From assembly GCA_009785045.1 (NCBI GenBank), contig WQXC01000018.1, forward strand, positions 1-17,938: a stretch of DNA of 17,938 bases. The letters run 5' to 3'. Of this stretch, positions 1 to 7,636 are shown piece after piece. Below the pieces are notes generated by a model that searched no databases, was not told the origin of the DNA, and saw only the letters and a program-made list of their open reading frames with translations. The position numbers were made by a program, and so were the translations under genes. This DNA is from Treponema sp. (GTDB lineage Bacteria; Spirochaetota; Spirochaetia; Treponematales; Breznakiellaceae). Positions within the stretch are counted from its first letter, which is position 1. Each line of letters begins with the position of its first letter.

Positions 1-71
1 AAAAAACCCCCCCCCCCCCCAATCATTATCAGGGCTACAATAACCGACAATCCAAATCTTTTGGTCTTCAT
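1..71 (-). CDS. Start of an exported protein with a poly-G tract in its signal sequence (partial)
   Basis: This is the first part of a gene that runs off the left edge of the window; only about 23 codons are visible. The ATG at 71-69 is preceded by a strong ribosome binding site, GGGAGG at 82-77, five bases upstream. The translated start is MKTKRFGLSVIVALIMI followed by five Gly and then Phe. Two early basic patches (Lys2, Lys4, Arg5) and a hydrophobic run at 8-17 look like a signal peptide or a membrane anchor. Codons 18-22 are read from 14 consecutive G, so a change of one or two G would shift the frame and abolish the product. The gene lies downstream of the Ig-repeat gene, behind its terminator. 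The function is unknown because the mature part is outside the window. The window begins inside this tract's flank, so a contig end or homopolymer miscount is possible. Confidence 0.6.
   Translation of the reverse strand, partial: MKTKRFGLSVIVALIMIGGGGGF
7..20. repeat. Homopolymer tract, 14 C on the plus strand (poly-G in the gene)
   Basis: Fourteen uninterrupted C follow six A at the very start of the window. On the minus strand this is poly-G inside the first 22 codons of the partial gene at 1-71. Tracts of this length are prone to slipped-strand mispairing during replication. Confidence 0.9.
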
Positions 72-101
72 AAAAGCCTCCCAAAAAGAATAAAATCTTA
101 A

Positions 102-128
102 TAAAACGGGCTGCCCCAAAGGGCAGCC
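102..128 (-). terminator. Intrinsic terminator of the Ig-repeat gene
   Basis: On the minus strand, GGCTGCCC (128-121) pairs perfectly with GGGCAGCC (116-109) around a four-base loop, followed by CGTTTTAT. It starts 21 bases after the stop codon of the Ig-repeat gene and separates it from the partial gene downstream. The T-run is short (four T, then further T-rich sequence), so some read-through is possible. Confidence 0.8.
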
Positions 129-149
129 TTATAAATTACCTAAAAATCT

Positions 150-3100
150 CTAGAAAATGTAGACTCTAAGTCCCAGGATTACGTGCGGGATAACAACAGG
201 TATGTCGTTTTTGGCAGCGTCAACGTCTGTCGGTACGAACCATAACTGTATTTCCGTGAATAAGCTGAATGTTCTTAAGAACTCCCTCTTTGGTATCTGG
301 ACTTTTGGGAACTCAATTTGGGCAAGCAATGCGCTCATCCATGTATTTGAGCCGCTCTGTGCTTCCGAGAAGTTCGAGAAGTTTGCGCCCAATGCAATTG
401 ATGCTGAGAGCCATTCAAAGTCCGGTCCCATAAACGAGGCAAACGGTAATGCATAAACGTTTGCAAGCAATTTAAGACCTATTACATGTCCTCCGTACCT
501 TAAGTCTCCTTGTCCTCCAAGTGATTCATAATGTTTCTGCTGAAGGAACCCATACTGTCCCTGAATTTTAACGTTATCGTCAAAGAAACTTAATCCAAGA
601 CCAAAGTCTGTGTATGTTGCTCCGCCGGCAAAGAATGTTGGAACAAATTTTTCAAATTCATTTGAAACTGCAATCTGACGCAGGAATGGCGGAATTATGC
701 CTTCCAGGTAAAGTCCCTGCAGGAAGCCCGGTACTTCGTAAGCCGCTTTGTCTCCAACGCGTAAATGATAAGTAAGACTTACAAGTTCGTTGTCGTCTGT
801 AGCGGATGCAGAGTAAGCGATAGCTTTGTTATATAATCCGCCGGGTTCCGGAGAAATAAGCCTTATAACAGGATGTGTTTTATCAACCTGTACAAGCATT
901 CTTGTAACAGCATATTCACCGTTTTTCATTGTTGTTCTTACAACGATGTAATGGAAGCCTTCCGGCATATCACCTGTTTCCAGGCGGAAACGGTAATCCT
1001 GACCCTTTGCCCTTGATCTTTCTGTCGGCCTGAATGTTCTGCCGTTATCAAAACTGATCTCTGTTACATCAGGTGTCTTTGCAAGGATTCTGTCTCTTAA
1101 GAATTTATCCAGTCTTCTGTCTGCAAGAAGTTCTCTGTCTTCTTCTGTTAATATGTAACCGGTTCTTCCATACAGATACGGTCTGTCATATGCAAAGTCG
1201 GCAAATGTAAAGCTGTCTATAGTTACCCATGGACCGCCTTCTCTGTAAATAAGGTTATGTGACTTTGATAATACGTTTGTAGGACCGCCGAAATTGCTGT
1301 GAATTACAATTGCGTTATTTCCGGTATTGAGCATTTCGCCGTCAAGTTTGAATGCAAAGTATCCGTTATCGTCAACTTCGATTACTTCGGAATCTCTTCC
1401 GTTAATTCTAAGCGTTACAGTTCCTGCAGGAGCCGAGCCGCCTGCAAAACCATACAGAATAAACTCGCCGCTTGTTTCTTCGTTTTCAAGCGGATAAAGA
1501 ACTTCTATATAGTTCCTGTAAGTCTGACGTGCCATCTGTACGTTACGCGAAATACGTGTCATATTTCCGGCTCTGTCGTTTGCGATAATCGCTATGTTAT
1601 ATTGACCATCAGGTAATCCTGAAATATCAATATTTTCTCTTACCATGGAAATTGCTTCAAGGCGCCTTTGCCTTAAGTTTGCAGGAATTGTTATTCCGTC
1701 AAGACTGCGAAGTTCAATACTTACTTCCTGTAAGTTAGGATCAAGAATGCGACCCATTACAGAGATATTTCCAACAGAGATTGAACCGTCGCCGGGGCTG
1801 TCAAGAATAATTTCCGGAGGTGTATTGTCAACGTTGATCATGTTTGCATAGGTTGCGGAAATATCATATCTGTCCCAAACCCTTATAAATACAACATGAG
1901 GACCGTCTTTTAATATAGTTGTGTTAAATGTATAAGTCCACTGTACTGTTTCTGCAGCAGTTCCAAAGTTACCCTGTACAGAATTAAATGTATTTCCGTT
2001 GTCTATGGAAACTTTAATATCTTTAATACCGTTGCGGTCAAAAGCTGTTCCCCTAAGTTCAACGCCTTCTTTTAATACAGTGTCAAACAGCGGATACGTC
2101 ATAGTCGCTGAAGGTTCAGATAAAGAAACCCTGAAATTTCTTCTTACAGGCTGGCTTCTTACACCGTAAATATCTTCTGCCATAACTTCAACAAAGTGTT
2201 CGTTATCAGTAAGGCTGGAAAGCGCTATAGGAATTGAGAATCCGTTTTCGGCTTCTACTACCTGCCACGGACCATTATTAAGTCTCCATTGTGCGTTTTT
2301 GATTCCGTCATCATCAAACATAACGCCGGAAACAATAAAGTCGCTTGTAATAATTTCGTTTTCCTGCGGAAGAATAATATGCACAACAGGAATGTCATCT
2401 TCCGGAGCAATTACAAAATCCCATGAAGCTACATCGGTTGAATTTCCGGCTTTATCTGTAAATGTAAAGCGCATGTTATCATCCAATGGCATATCCTGGG
2501 AATCCATAACTACTTCAAAGAATCTTGGATCGTAATCTTCGAACCATTGGTTAGTATTAAAGACTTCTCTTGTTATTGAAGCTGCGCCGGCTCTTGCAGG
2601 TCTGTTATATGTAATGGTGCTAAGAGATCCCATTTCTTCAACAGCAAATGCAATTTTAATGGTGCCGTTTACTCTTGCTTCTTCTATTGGCATTGCGACT
2701 GTTACACGCGGAGCTGCAGTATCTTTAAGTACCGGGAAGCTTGTAATGGAATAAAGTCCCGATTCATTTCTTGCTCTTATAAGAACATTGATAAGACCGT
2801 CCTGGGCTGCTGTAAGGTCAAGCTGCCTTGAAACGTTGGTATTTACAGGAGCGCGAAGGTTTGCAATATCCGCAGCGGACATTACGCTCTGCCATGTGGC
2901 GCCCATGTCTACAGACATTTCTACAGCATTAACTCTGTTTCTGCTTGATACGTTAAAGTTAGCGGTAATATTATTTCTTACCCATGTATAGTCTGTCATG
3001 CCCTGCATTGAAATTGTAGGACCTGAGTTATCAGAAATTAATCTGAATTGAGCGCTGTTAAATGAATTTGTTGAATCAACTTCCAGTCTTAAACTAAGCG

Positions 3101-5117
3101 GACCTGCTTCGCCGTCTTCCCTTGCGGAAAGCAGAACGCGTCCGTAATGATCAATATCGATATCGAACATGTTTGAACCTGAACCGGAAAGAACAGCATT
3201 TCTTACAGGGATGGTGCTAATACCAAGCAATTGCTCCCCTGCTTTAATAAGAATGCGTCCATCGCTTAGTTCATTCGGTCTTACCCATCTGAATGAATGA
3301 TCCGCTGCGCGGAAAGGCGCCGGGAAGTCATCGAACCCTTGTGATAAATTACTGTCTACAAAAACATATTCATTAAATATAAATTCTCTTCCGTTGCGAT
3401 CTGTTGCAGCAAGCCGGATTTCTGTAATTCCGTCAGGTGCATATTCCGGCATCGGAACTGTGGCTGTAAAGAGATCTCTTGCAGATGTTAACCTTACAGG
3501 AACAGGCGCGGAATTTCCAAAAGCAACTGATGCGGATACCGGAGCTGCTGACGCTCTGAAAGCAATCTGCATAGTCATTCTTGGAGTAACTCTAATTGGC
3601 ATACCTGTATAGAAATTAGTAACTACGTTATTTCTGCCGTCAACCGATGTAAAAGATACAACACTTGGCTGAATTGATGCGTTGGAAACAAGGATTCCTC
3701 TTACCTGAACTTTATTTCCGACTGTACCGTTAATATCTTTTGCCCATACTTCAAGGTTATGGGTTCCTTCCGGAGGAACCGGAAGCATAAACTGGAAATA
3801 TCCCGAGCAGGGAATTTCTACGGCAGGAGCGCCGTTTAATGAATAAAATACTGAAGCAACGCCGTTATTGTCGGCTGCTGTACCTCTTACAACAAGACCG
3901 TCGGGGTTTGTTAAAATTCCCGCAACCGGTTCAACTAATGTAACTGTCGGCAGATCCCTAACCTGATCTACTCTGTATCTCTGCCTTGTAGTAGAAACGT
4001 TACCTGAAACATCTGTGGCTCTGATTTCAACATCGATACTTGATACTTTTTGACCGCGAAGATCAACTTCTGTGGAATACCAGTGATTTCCCGGCAGAAC
4101 TTCAAATTCGCCGCTTCTGTTTCCGGCTTTCCATGTAATGGTTCTTAATCCAACAGGGTGCTGCGCATAAACAGAAATCGGCACAAGACCGCTTACGACA
4201 GTATTTGGTTCGGGGTAAACCACTTTAACATCGGGGCCTGTGTTGTTTACGAATAACAGGTGAGCCGCAGATCCGATAGTTCCGTTTCCGTCTCTTGCCT
4301 GGAACCATACAACTTTTGGACCATCGTCAAATTGTTTTGTTCCTAAATTAATTTCCCAGTTATAAAGGCCGCTTCTTTTGTCCAGGCTAAATTTAACCGG
4401 TGTATATTTGTTGCCTTCGTCTGTCGAAAAACTGAGCGCAGCTATGCCGTTTCCGTCTGCAACTGTTCCGCGAAGACGGATATTCCCTGAAACAAGAGCG
4501 CCGATTTCGTGGCTGGTAATAATTGTTTCTGGTTTTTTGCGATCTAAGCGCCAGTAGACTGTCGAAATTTTATGCTGCTTTGGTTTAAATCTTTCTGAAA
4601 TGCCGGACAGTCCGTTAATGTCGGTTGCCCATGCTTTTATAGTATAGTCTCCGTCAGTCCAGATCTCGTCATCTGTTGTGTCAAGAAAATATGACCAGAA
4701 GTCTGAGCCGTTCGCAGTTACCCGCAGAACTTCCTCGCCCTTACCGTCTATACCGCGGTAAATTGCAAGTTCGACTCTTTCTATTCCATCGTCGTCAAAT
4801 GCAATACCGACAATGTTCATGTTGCCGTATACGCGCATATAGGGCAAAGGATTAATAATCGTTGTCCTTGGAAGATCGGATTCCGGATCTATAAAAATAT
4901 TTTCCGGTCCGGACCTGGTAACATTACCAGCTCTGTCTATTGCTTCCAGGTAATAATTATATTTACCGGGTTTTTTTTCCGATGTATCTATGACATCAGT
5001 AAATCCCGATGGATCTTCGGCTGCTCTAGATTCGTTGGCATCTCTGCCGCCGGCTGCCCATAAATTGCCTGCAAATATTACAAGCAAAATACAGATGAAA
5101 AGGTTCCTTTTGAACAT
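150..5117 (-). CDS. Giant exported Ig-like repeat protein with a C-terminal beta domain
   Basis: A 1655-residue protein of unknown specific function. Residues 1-22 are a signal peptide (basic start, hydrophobic core, Ala-rich cleavage region near residue 21); no lipobox is visible. From about residue 80 to 1455 it is a chain of Ig-like units of roughly 90-110 residues. A recurring signature is 'G-x-A-x-D-x-(N/D)-G-(I/V)' followed by a strand, near residues 104-112, 216-225, 412-420, 930-939 and 1022-1031. Short 'D-x-x-G-N' turns also recur. The last 200 residues (about 1455-1655) differ: they are Gly and aromatic rich with alternating hydrophobic strands and end in Phe, as outer-membrane beta proteins often do. 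The start is supported by AGGGGGA at 5127-5121 and a promoter just upstream. It is a single-gene unit, divergent from the pyr operon. A surface or periplasmic adhesive or structural role is inference only. Confidence 0.85.
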   Translation of the reverse strand: MFKRNLFICILLVIFAGNLWAAGGRDANESRAAEDPSGFTDVIDTSEKKPGKYNYYLEAIDRAGNVTRSGPENIFIDPESDLPRTTIINPLPYMRVYGNMNIVGIAFDDDGIERVELAIYRGIDGKGEEVLRVTANGSDFWSYFLDTTDDEIWTDGDYTIKAWATDINGLSGISERFKPKQHKISTVYWRLDRKKPETIITSHEIGALVSGNIRLRGTVADGNGIAALSFSTDEGNKYTPVKFSLDKRSGLYNWEINLGTKQFDDGPKVVWFQARDGNGTIGSAAHLLFVNNTGPDVKVVYPEPNTVVSGLVPISVYAQHPVGLRTITWKAGNRSGEFEVLPGNHWYSTEVDLRGQKVSSIDVEIRATDVSGNVSTTRQRYRVDQVRDLPTVTLVEPVAGILTNPDGLVVRGTAADNNGVASVFYSLNGAPAVEIPCSGYFQFMLPVPPEGTHNLEVWAKDINGTVGNKVQVRGILVSNASIQPSVVSFTSVDGRNNVVTNFYTGMPIRVTPRMTMQIAFRASAAPVSASVAFGNSAPVPVRLTSARDLFTATVPMPEYAPDGITEIRLAATDRNGREFIFNEYVFVDSNLSQGFDDFPAPFRAADHSFRWVRPNELSDGRILIKAGEQLLGISTIPVRNAVLSGSGSNMFDIDIDHYGRVLLSAREDGEAGPLSLRLEVDSTNSFNSAQFRLISDNSGPTISMQGMTDYTWVRNNITANFNVSSRNRVNAVEMSVDMGATWQSVMSAADIANLRAPVNTNVSRQLDLTAAQDGLINVLIRARNESGLYSITSFPVLKDTAAPRVTVAMPIEEARVNGTIKIAFAVEEMGSLSTITYNRPARAGAASITREVFNTNQWFEDYDPRFFEVVMDSQDMPLDDNMRFTFTDKAGNSTDVASWDFVIAPEDDIPVVHIILPQENEIITSDFIVSGVMFDDDGIKNAQWRLNNGPWQVVEAENGFSIPIALSSLTDNEHFVEVMAEDIYGVRSQPVRRNFRVSLSEPSATMTYPLFDTVLKEGVELRGTAFDRNGIKDIKVSIDNGNTFNSVQGNFGTAAETVQWTYTFNTTILKDGPHVVFIRVWDRYDISATYANMINVDNTPPEIILDSPGDGSISVGNISVMGRILDPNLQEVSIELRSLDGITIPANLRQRRLEAISMVRENIDISGLPDGQYNIAIIANDRAGNMTRISRNVQMARQTYRNYIEVLYPLENEETSGEFILYGFAGGSAPAGTVTLRINGRDSEVIEVDDNGYFAFKLDGEMLNTGNNAIVIHSNFGGPTNVLSKSHNLIYREGGPWVTIDSFTFADFAYDRPYLYGRTGYILTEEDRELLADRRLDKFLRDRILAKTPDVTEISFDNGRTFRPTERSRAKGQDYRFRLETGDMPEGFHYIVVRTTMKNGEYAVTRMLVQVDKTHPVIRLISPEPGGLYNKAIAYSASATDDNELVSLTYHLRVGDKAAYEVPGFLQGLYLEGIIPPFLRQIAVSNEFEKFVPTFFAGGATYTDFGLGLSFFDDNVKIQGQYGFLQQKHYESLGGQGDLRYGGHVIGLKLLANVYALPFASFMGPDFEWLSASIALGANFSNFSEAQSGSNTWMSALLAQIEFPKVQIPKREFLRTFSLFTEIQLWFVPTDVDAAKNDIPVVIPHVILGLRVYIF

Positions 5118-5138
5118 ACGTCCCCCTATATTGGTTTA

Positions 5139-5166
5139 ATTATAATGTATATTTTCATTTTGTACA
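5139..5166 (-). promoter_or_regulatory. Sigma-70-type promoter for the Ig-repeat gene
   Basis: Read on the minus strand, TGTACA (5166-5161) is separated by 16 bases from a perfect TATAAT (5144-5139). Transcription would start near 5132, giving a leader of about 15 bases with the ribosome binding site AGGGGGA. The -35 matches the consensus in four of six positions. Confidence 0.55.
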
Positions 5167-5205
5167 TCATTTTTTAACAAATTATTAAAATTATTTCTAT
5201 ACCTA

Positions 5206-5234
5206 TTGCCAAAAAAAAGGCTATAATGTATAAT
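5206..5234 (+). promoter_or_regulatory. Sigma-70-type promoter of the pyr operon
   Basis: TTGCCA (5206-5211) and a perfect TATAAT (5229-5234) are separated by exactly 17 bases. The upstream stretch 5167-5205 is very AT-rich with A and T tracts and could act as an UP element. The expected start is about 5240-5242, at or next to the AUG of the leader ORF. A second TATAAT lies at 5222-5227 but has no matching -35. Confidence 0.75.
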
Positions 5235-5240
5235 ACACCC

Positions 5241-5279
5241 ATGAATACAACCAGCCTTTTTTTATTAATAATAGCCTAA
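5241..5279 (+). CDS. pyr operon leader peptide (12 codons, putative)
   Basis: A short ORF reads MNTTSLFLLIIA and stops with TAA at 5277-5279. It lies between the pyr promoter and the terminator in front of pyrB. Its middle is U-rich in RNA (seven consecutive T at 5257-5263), and its stop codon is inside the base of the terminator stem. This matches the role of PyrL in E. coli: when UTP is scarce the polymerase pauses in the U-rich stretch, the ribosome catches up and blocks the hairpin, and pyrB is transcribed. No ribosome binding site is visible, and the transcript probably starts within a few bases of the AUG, so translation would be leaderless. The placement is seen; that it is translated is inference. 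Confidence 0.5.
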   Translation: MNTTSLFLLIIA

Positions 5280-5308
5280 AAACCGCCTGTTTATGGCGGT
5301 TTTTTTTT
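5278..5308 (+). terminator. Intrinsic terminator in the pyrB leader (attenuator)
   Basis: AACCGCC (5281-5287) pairs with GGCGGTT (5295-5301) around a seven-base loop; A-T pairs can extend the stem to 5278/5304. Nine consecutive T follow at 5300-5308. It lies after the pyr promoter and before pyrB, and the only gene upstream is divergent, so it cannot serve as the end of another operon. Confidence 0.85.
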
Positions 5309-5321
5309 GTTATGTTTTTTT

Positions 5322-5327
5322 GGAGGA
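5322..5327 (+). promoter_or_regulatory. Ribosome binding site fixing the pyrB start
   Basis: GGAGGA lies three bases before the ATG at 5331. This favours that ATG over an in-frame TTG at 5307, which sits in the terminator T-run. Confidence 0.75.
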
Positions 5328-5330
5328 CAG

Positions 5331-6251
5331 ATGATTAAAGGACGATCTTTAGTGGAACCTGAGGATTTCTCACTAAGTGAGATGGATTCTTTGTTTTTAT
5401 TAGCTGAAAAGATTGAAAATGACGAAAAATACCTTAGGGACAGCCTAAGGGGTAAGCTTTTGGCCACTTTATTTTTTGAGCCAAGTACCAGAACCCGGCT
5501 TAGTTTTGAAGCGGCAATGCTTCGTTTAGGCGGAAGCTGTCTGGGATTTGCAGAACCCGGGTCAAGTTCGGCTTCCGAGGGCGAAAGCCTTGCGGACACA
5601 ATACGGATGGCGGCAAGTTATTCTGACGCTATTGTTATGCGAAACCCGAAAGAAGGAGCGGCTCTTTTGGCAGCCCGTTATTCGTCAGTTCCGGTTATTA
5701 ATGCCGGGGACGGGGGGCACCATCACCCTACCCAGACCCTTACAGACCTTCTTACTATAAAGCGTCTTTTCGGCAATATCGAGAATAAAACAGTTGGTTT
5801 CTGCGGCGACCTTAAGTTTGGCAGAACGGTTCATTCTCTTGCAAAAGCGCTTGCCAGATACAGTAATATTAAAATGATTTTTATCTCTCCTACAGAACTT
5901 GTTCTTCCGGAATATATAAAAAGCATGTTAAAAAAACAGAATGTCGAATTTGAAGAAAGAGAAAACCTTGAAAAATCGATGCCGGAACTGGATGTGTTAT
6001 ACATGACCAGGGTTCAGCGTGAAAGATTTTTTAACGAGGATGATTATATCCGTCTAAAAGATACTTATGTTTTAAATCCAGATAAATTGTCGGCAGGCAA
6101 AGAAAAAATGATTGTGCTCCATCCCCTGCCGCGTGTTAACGAAATCTCGGTAGAAATTGACAGCGACAGCAGAGCTGCTTATTTTAAACAGGCAAAATAC
6201 GGAATGTACGTTAGAATGGCGCTGCTTGCTTCCATATTGGGGGTTGTATGA
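5331..6251 (+). CDS. pyrB: Aspartate carbamoyltransferase catalytic chain
   Basis: It joins carbamoyl phosphate and L-aspartate to form N-carbamoyl-L-aspartate, the committed step of pyrimidine synthesis, in the cytoplasm. The 306-residue length is normal for the family. The carbamoyl-phosphate loop STRTR is at residues 52-56, the HPTQTL motif at 132-137, and the HPLPR motif that closes over the substrate at 264-268. The start is the ATG at 5331, set by GGAGGA. It is the first enzyme gene of the pyr operon, behind the attenuator, and is followed ten bases later by pyrI. The two chains probably form the allosteric enterobacterial-type holoenzyme. Confidence 0.96.
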   Translation: MIKGRSLVEPEDFSLSEMDSLFLLAEKIENDEKYLRDSLRGKLLATLFFEPSTRTRLSFEAAMLRLGGSCLGFAEPGSSSASEGESLADTIRMAASYSDAIVMRNPKEGAALLAARYSSVPVINAGDGGHHHPTQTLTDLLTIKRLFGNIENKTVGFCGDLKFGRTVHSLAKALARYSNIKMIFISPTELVLPEYIKSMLKKQNVEFEERENLEKSMPELDVLYMTRVQRERFFNEDDYIRLKDTYVLNPDKLSAGKEKMIVLHPLPRVNEISVEIDSDSRAAYFKQAKYGMYVRMALLASILGVV

Positions 6252-6261
6252 AGAGGTCTTT

Positions 6262-6696
6262 ATGTTAAATATAGAACAAATAAAAAACGGGATTGTTATT
6301 GACCACATTAAAGCCGGGCTTGGTATTCGCATTTTTAACTGGCTGCGTCTTGATAAGGTTCCCTACACTGTTGCGTTTGTTGCAAATGCTAATTCATCAA
6401 GAAGCGGAAAAAAAGACATTATTAAAATAGATAACACAATTTCCATCAATCTTGATGTTTTAGGATTAATCGACTCAAATATTACTGTAAACATTATCGA
6501 AAATGAAAGTGTAACAAAAAAAATTAAACTTCAGCTTCCGGAAAAAGTTGAAAACGTTCTAATTTGTAAAAACCCGCGCTGTATTAGTTCTACAGAAAAA
6601 TATCTTGTTCATGTTTTTCATCTGGAAAATAAAGAAGCGCGCACTTATCGCTGTGAATACTGCGACGAGATTATTTCTGCAGGAGACTTTAAGTAA
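6262..6696 (+). CDS. pyrI: Aspartate carbamoyltransferase regulatory chain
   Basis: The regulatory subunit binds nucleotide effectors (CTP/UTP inhibition and ATP activation in the characterised enzyme) and joins catalytic trimers. It has 144 residues, close to the E. coli length. The N-terminal allosteric domain carries VIDHI at 12-16 and the KDIIKI segment at 51-56. The C-terminal zinc domain has the four Cys in the family pattern, C102-x4-C107 and C131-x2-C134. The chosen start is the ATG at 6262, after GAAGAGG in the pyrB end; an upstream in-frame start would lie deep in pyrB and adds no family sequence. It lies ten bases after pyrB. Confidence 0.94.
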   Translation: MLNIEQIKNGIVIDHIKAGLGIRIFNWLRLDKVPYTVAFVANANSSRSGKKDIIKIDNTISINLDVLGLIDSNITVNIIENESVTKKIKLQLPEKVENVLICKNPRCISSTEKYLVHVFHLENKEARTYRCEYCDEIISAGDFK

Positions 6697-6702
6697 TGAT
6701 TA

Positions 6703-6734
6703 GTCTGCGGATTTACGCGGAAAGACACGGAATG
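6703..6734 (+). repeat. CGCGGA element, copy 1
   Basis: An intergenic element in the pyrI-pyrF gap with three related hexamers spaced ten bases apart: TGCGGA, CGCGGA and CACGGA. The first two units can fold into a short hairpin, TCTGCG with CGCGGA around a six-base loop. Related copies lie at 9972-10002 and, inverted, at 10730-10763. Confidence 0.75.
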
Positions 6735-6760
6735 TAATAAAGAGAAAGGATTAAGAAATT

Positions 6761-7636
6761 ATGGTTAATGTTGATAAACTGTACGAGTCGGTTGCAGCAA
6801 AGGGGCATGTATGTGTCGGGTTAGATACTGCAGCAGATTATGTTCCTCCATCGGAAAGAAATAAAGCCAAAAATGATGCAGAAGCTGTTTTGGCTTTTAA
6901 CAAAGCGCTTGTTGACGCTACTTTTGACGTTTCTGCATGTTACAAAGTGCAAATCGCTTACTACGAAGAAATGGGTCTTGCCGGGTTAAACACATATGCA
7001 GAAACTTTAAAATATATCCGCAGTAAAAACTGTCTTATTATTGCCGACATTAAACGCGGTGATATTGCAGATACTGCTCTGCGGTATGCCAAAGCGCATT
7101 TCTCAGGTGATTTTCAGGCAGATTTTGTTACTTTAAGCCCTTACATGGGCATGGACTCCATTGAACCCTGGCTTAAGGAAGCACAAAATTCTGGCAAGGG
7201 CGCATTTGTTCTTATGCGGACAAGTAACCCTGGAATGAAAGATTTTGAATATCTTGATGTATCAGACGGCAAACGGGTTTATCATAAGGTAGGTGACAAG
7301 ATGGCGTCTCTTGCGCAACAATACAAGGGCAAATATGATTACGGTATGTTCGGTGTTGTTGTCGGCTGTACAGAAAGAGACGAAGCTGCTGCAATAAGAC
7401 AGAATTACCCTAATCTGTTTTTCCTTATTCCTGGATACGGAACACAGGGCGGCGGCGCTTTGGATGCGGCTTTGCTTCTTCGCGAAGGTAACGGCGGCGT
7501 TGTAAATGCTTCAAGGTCGATTATCACAGCCTGGCAGAAAGAAGCAGGTTTTGAAACTGCAGATAATAATTTTGCCGCTGCAGCGGCAAGAAACGCGGCA
7601 GTAAAAATGAGGGACGAAATTAAGGGAGCGCTATGA
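6761..7636 (+). CDS. pyrF: Orotidine 5'-phosphate decarboxylase, type 2
   Basis: It converts OMP to UMP, the last step of the pathway. The 291-residue length fits the longer type 2 subfamily and not the roughly 240-residue E. coli type. The catalytic Lys-Asp cluster is in DIKRGDIADT (residues 96-105). Phosphate and ring contacts are expected in PGYGTQGG (224-231) and NASR (249-252), both visible. ATG at 6761 is preceded by AAAGGA about ten bases upstream. It follows pyrI after 64 bases that hold copy 1 of the CGCGGA element, and its stop overlaps the pyrK start by four bases (ATGA), so the two are likely translationally coupled. Confidence 0.95.
   Translation: MVNVDKLYESVAAKGHVCVGLDTAADYVPPSERNKAKNDAEAVLAFNKALVDATFDVSACYKVQIAYYEEMGLAGLNTYAETLKYIRSKNCLIIADIKRGDIADTALRYAKAHFSGDFQADFVTLSPYMGMDSIEPWLKEAQNSGKGAFVLMRTSNPGMKDFEYLDVSDGKRVYHKVGDKMASLAQQYKGKYDYGMFGVVVGCTERDEAAAIRQNYPNLFFLIPGYGTQGGGALDAALLLREGNGGVVNASRSIITAWQKEAGFETADNNFAAAAARNAAVKMRDEIKGAL

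Noticed and set aside
202..3612. Several plus-strand ORFs within the Ig-repeat gene
   Set aside because: They are short, lie antisense to one continuous 1655-codon gene, and show no family features.
150..5117. CRISPR-like or tandem DNA repeats in the Ig gene
   Set aside because: The repeats are diverged at protein level only; no repeated DNA unit with regular spacing is visible.
5307..5330. Upstream TTG start for pyrB
   Set aside because: It sits in the terminator T-run with no ribosome binding site; ATG at 5331 has GGAGGA and gives the normal family length.
6157..6261. Longer pyrI reading starting inside pyrB
   Set aside because: The extra 35 residues lie in pyrB and have no family match; ATG at 6262 has its own ribosome binding site.
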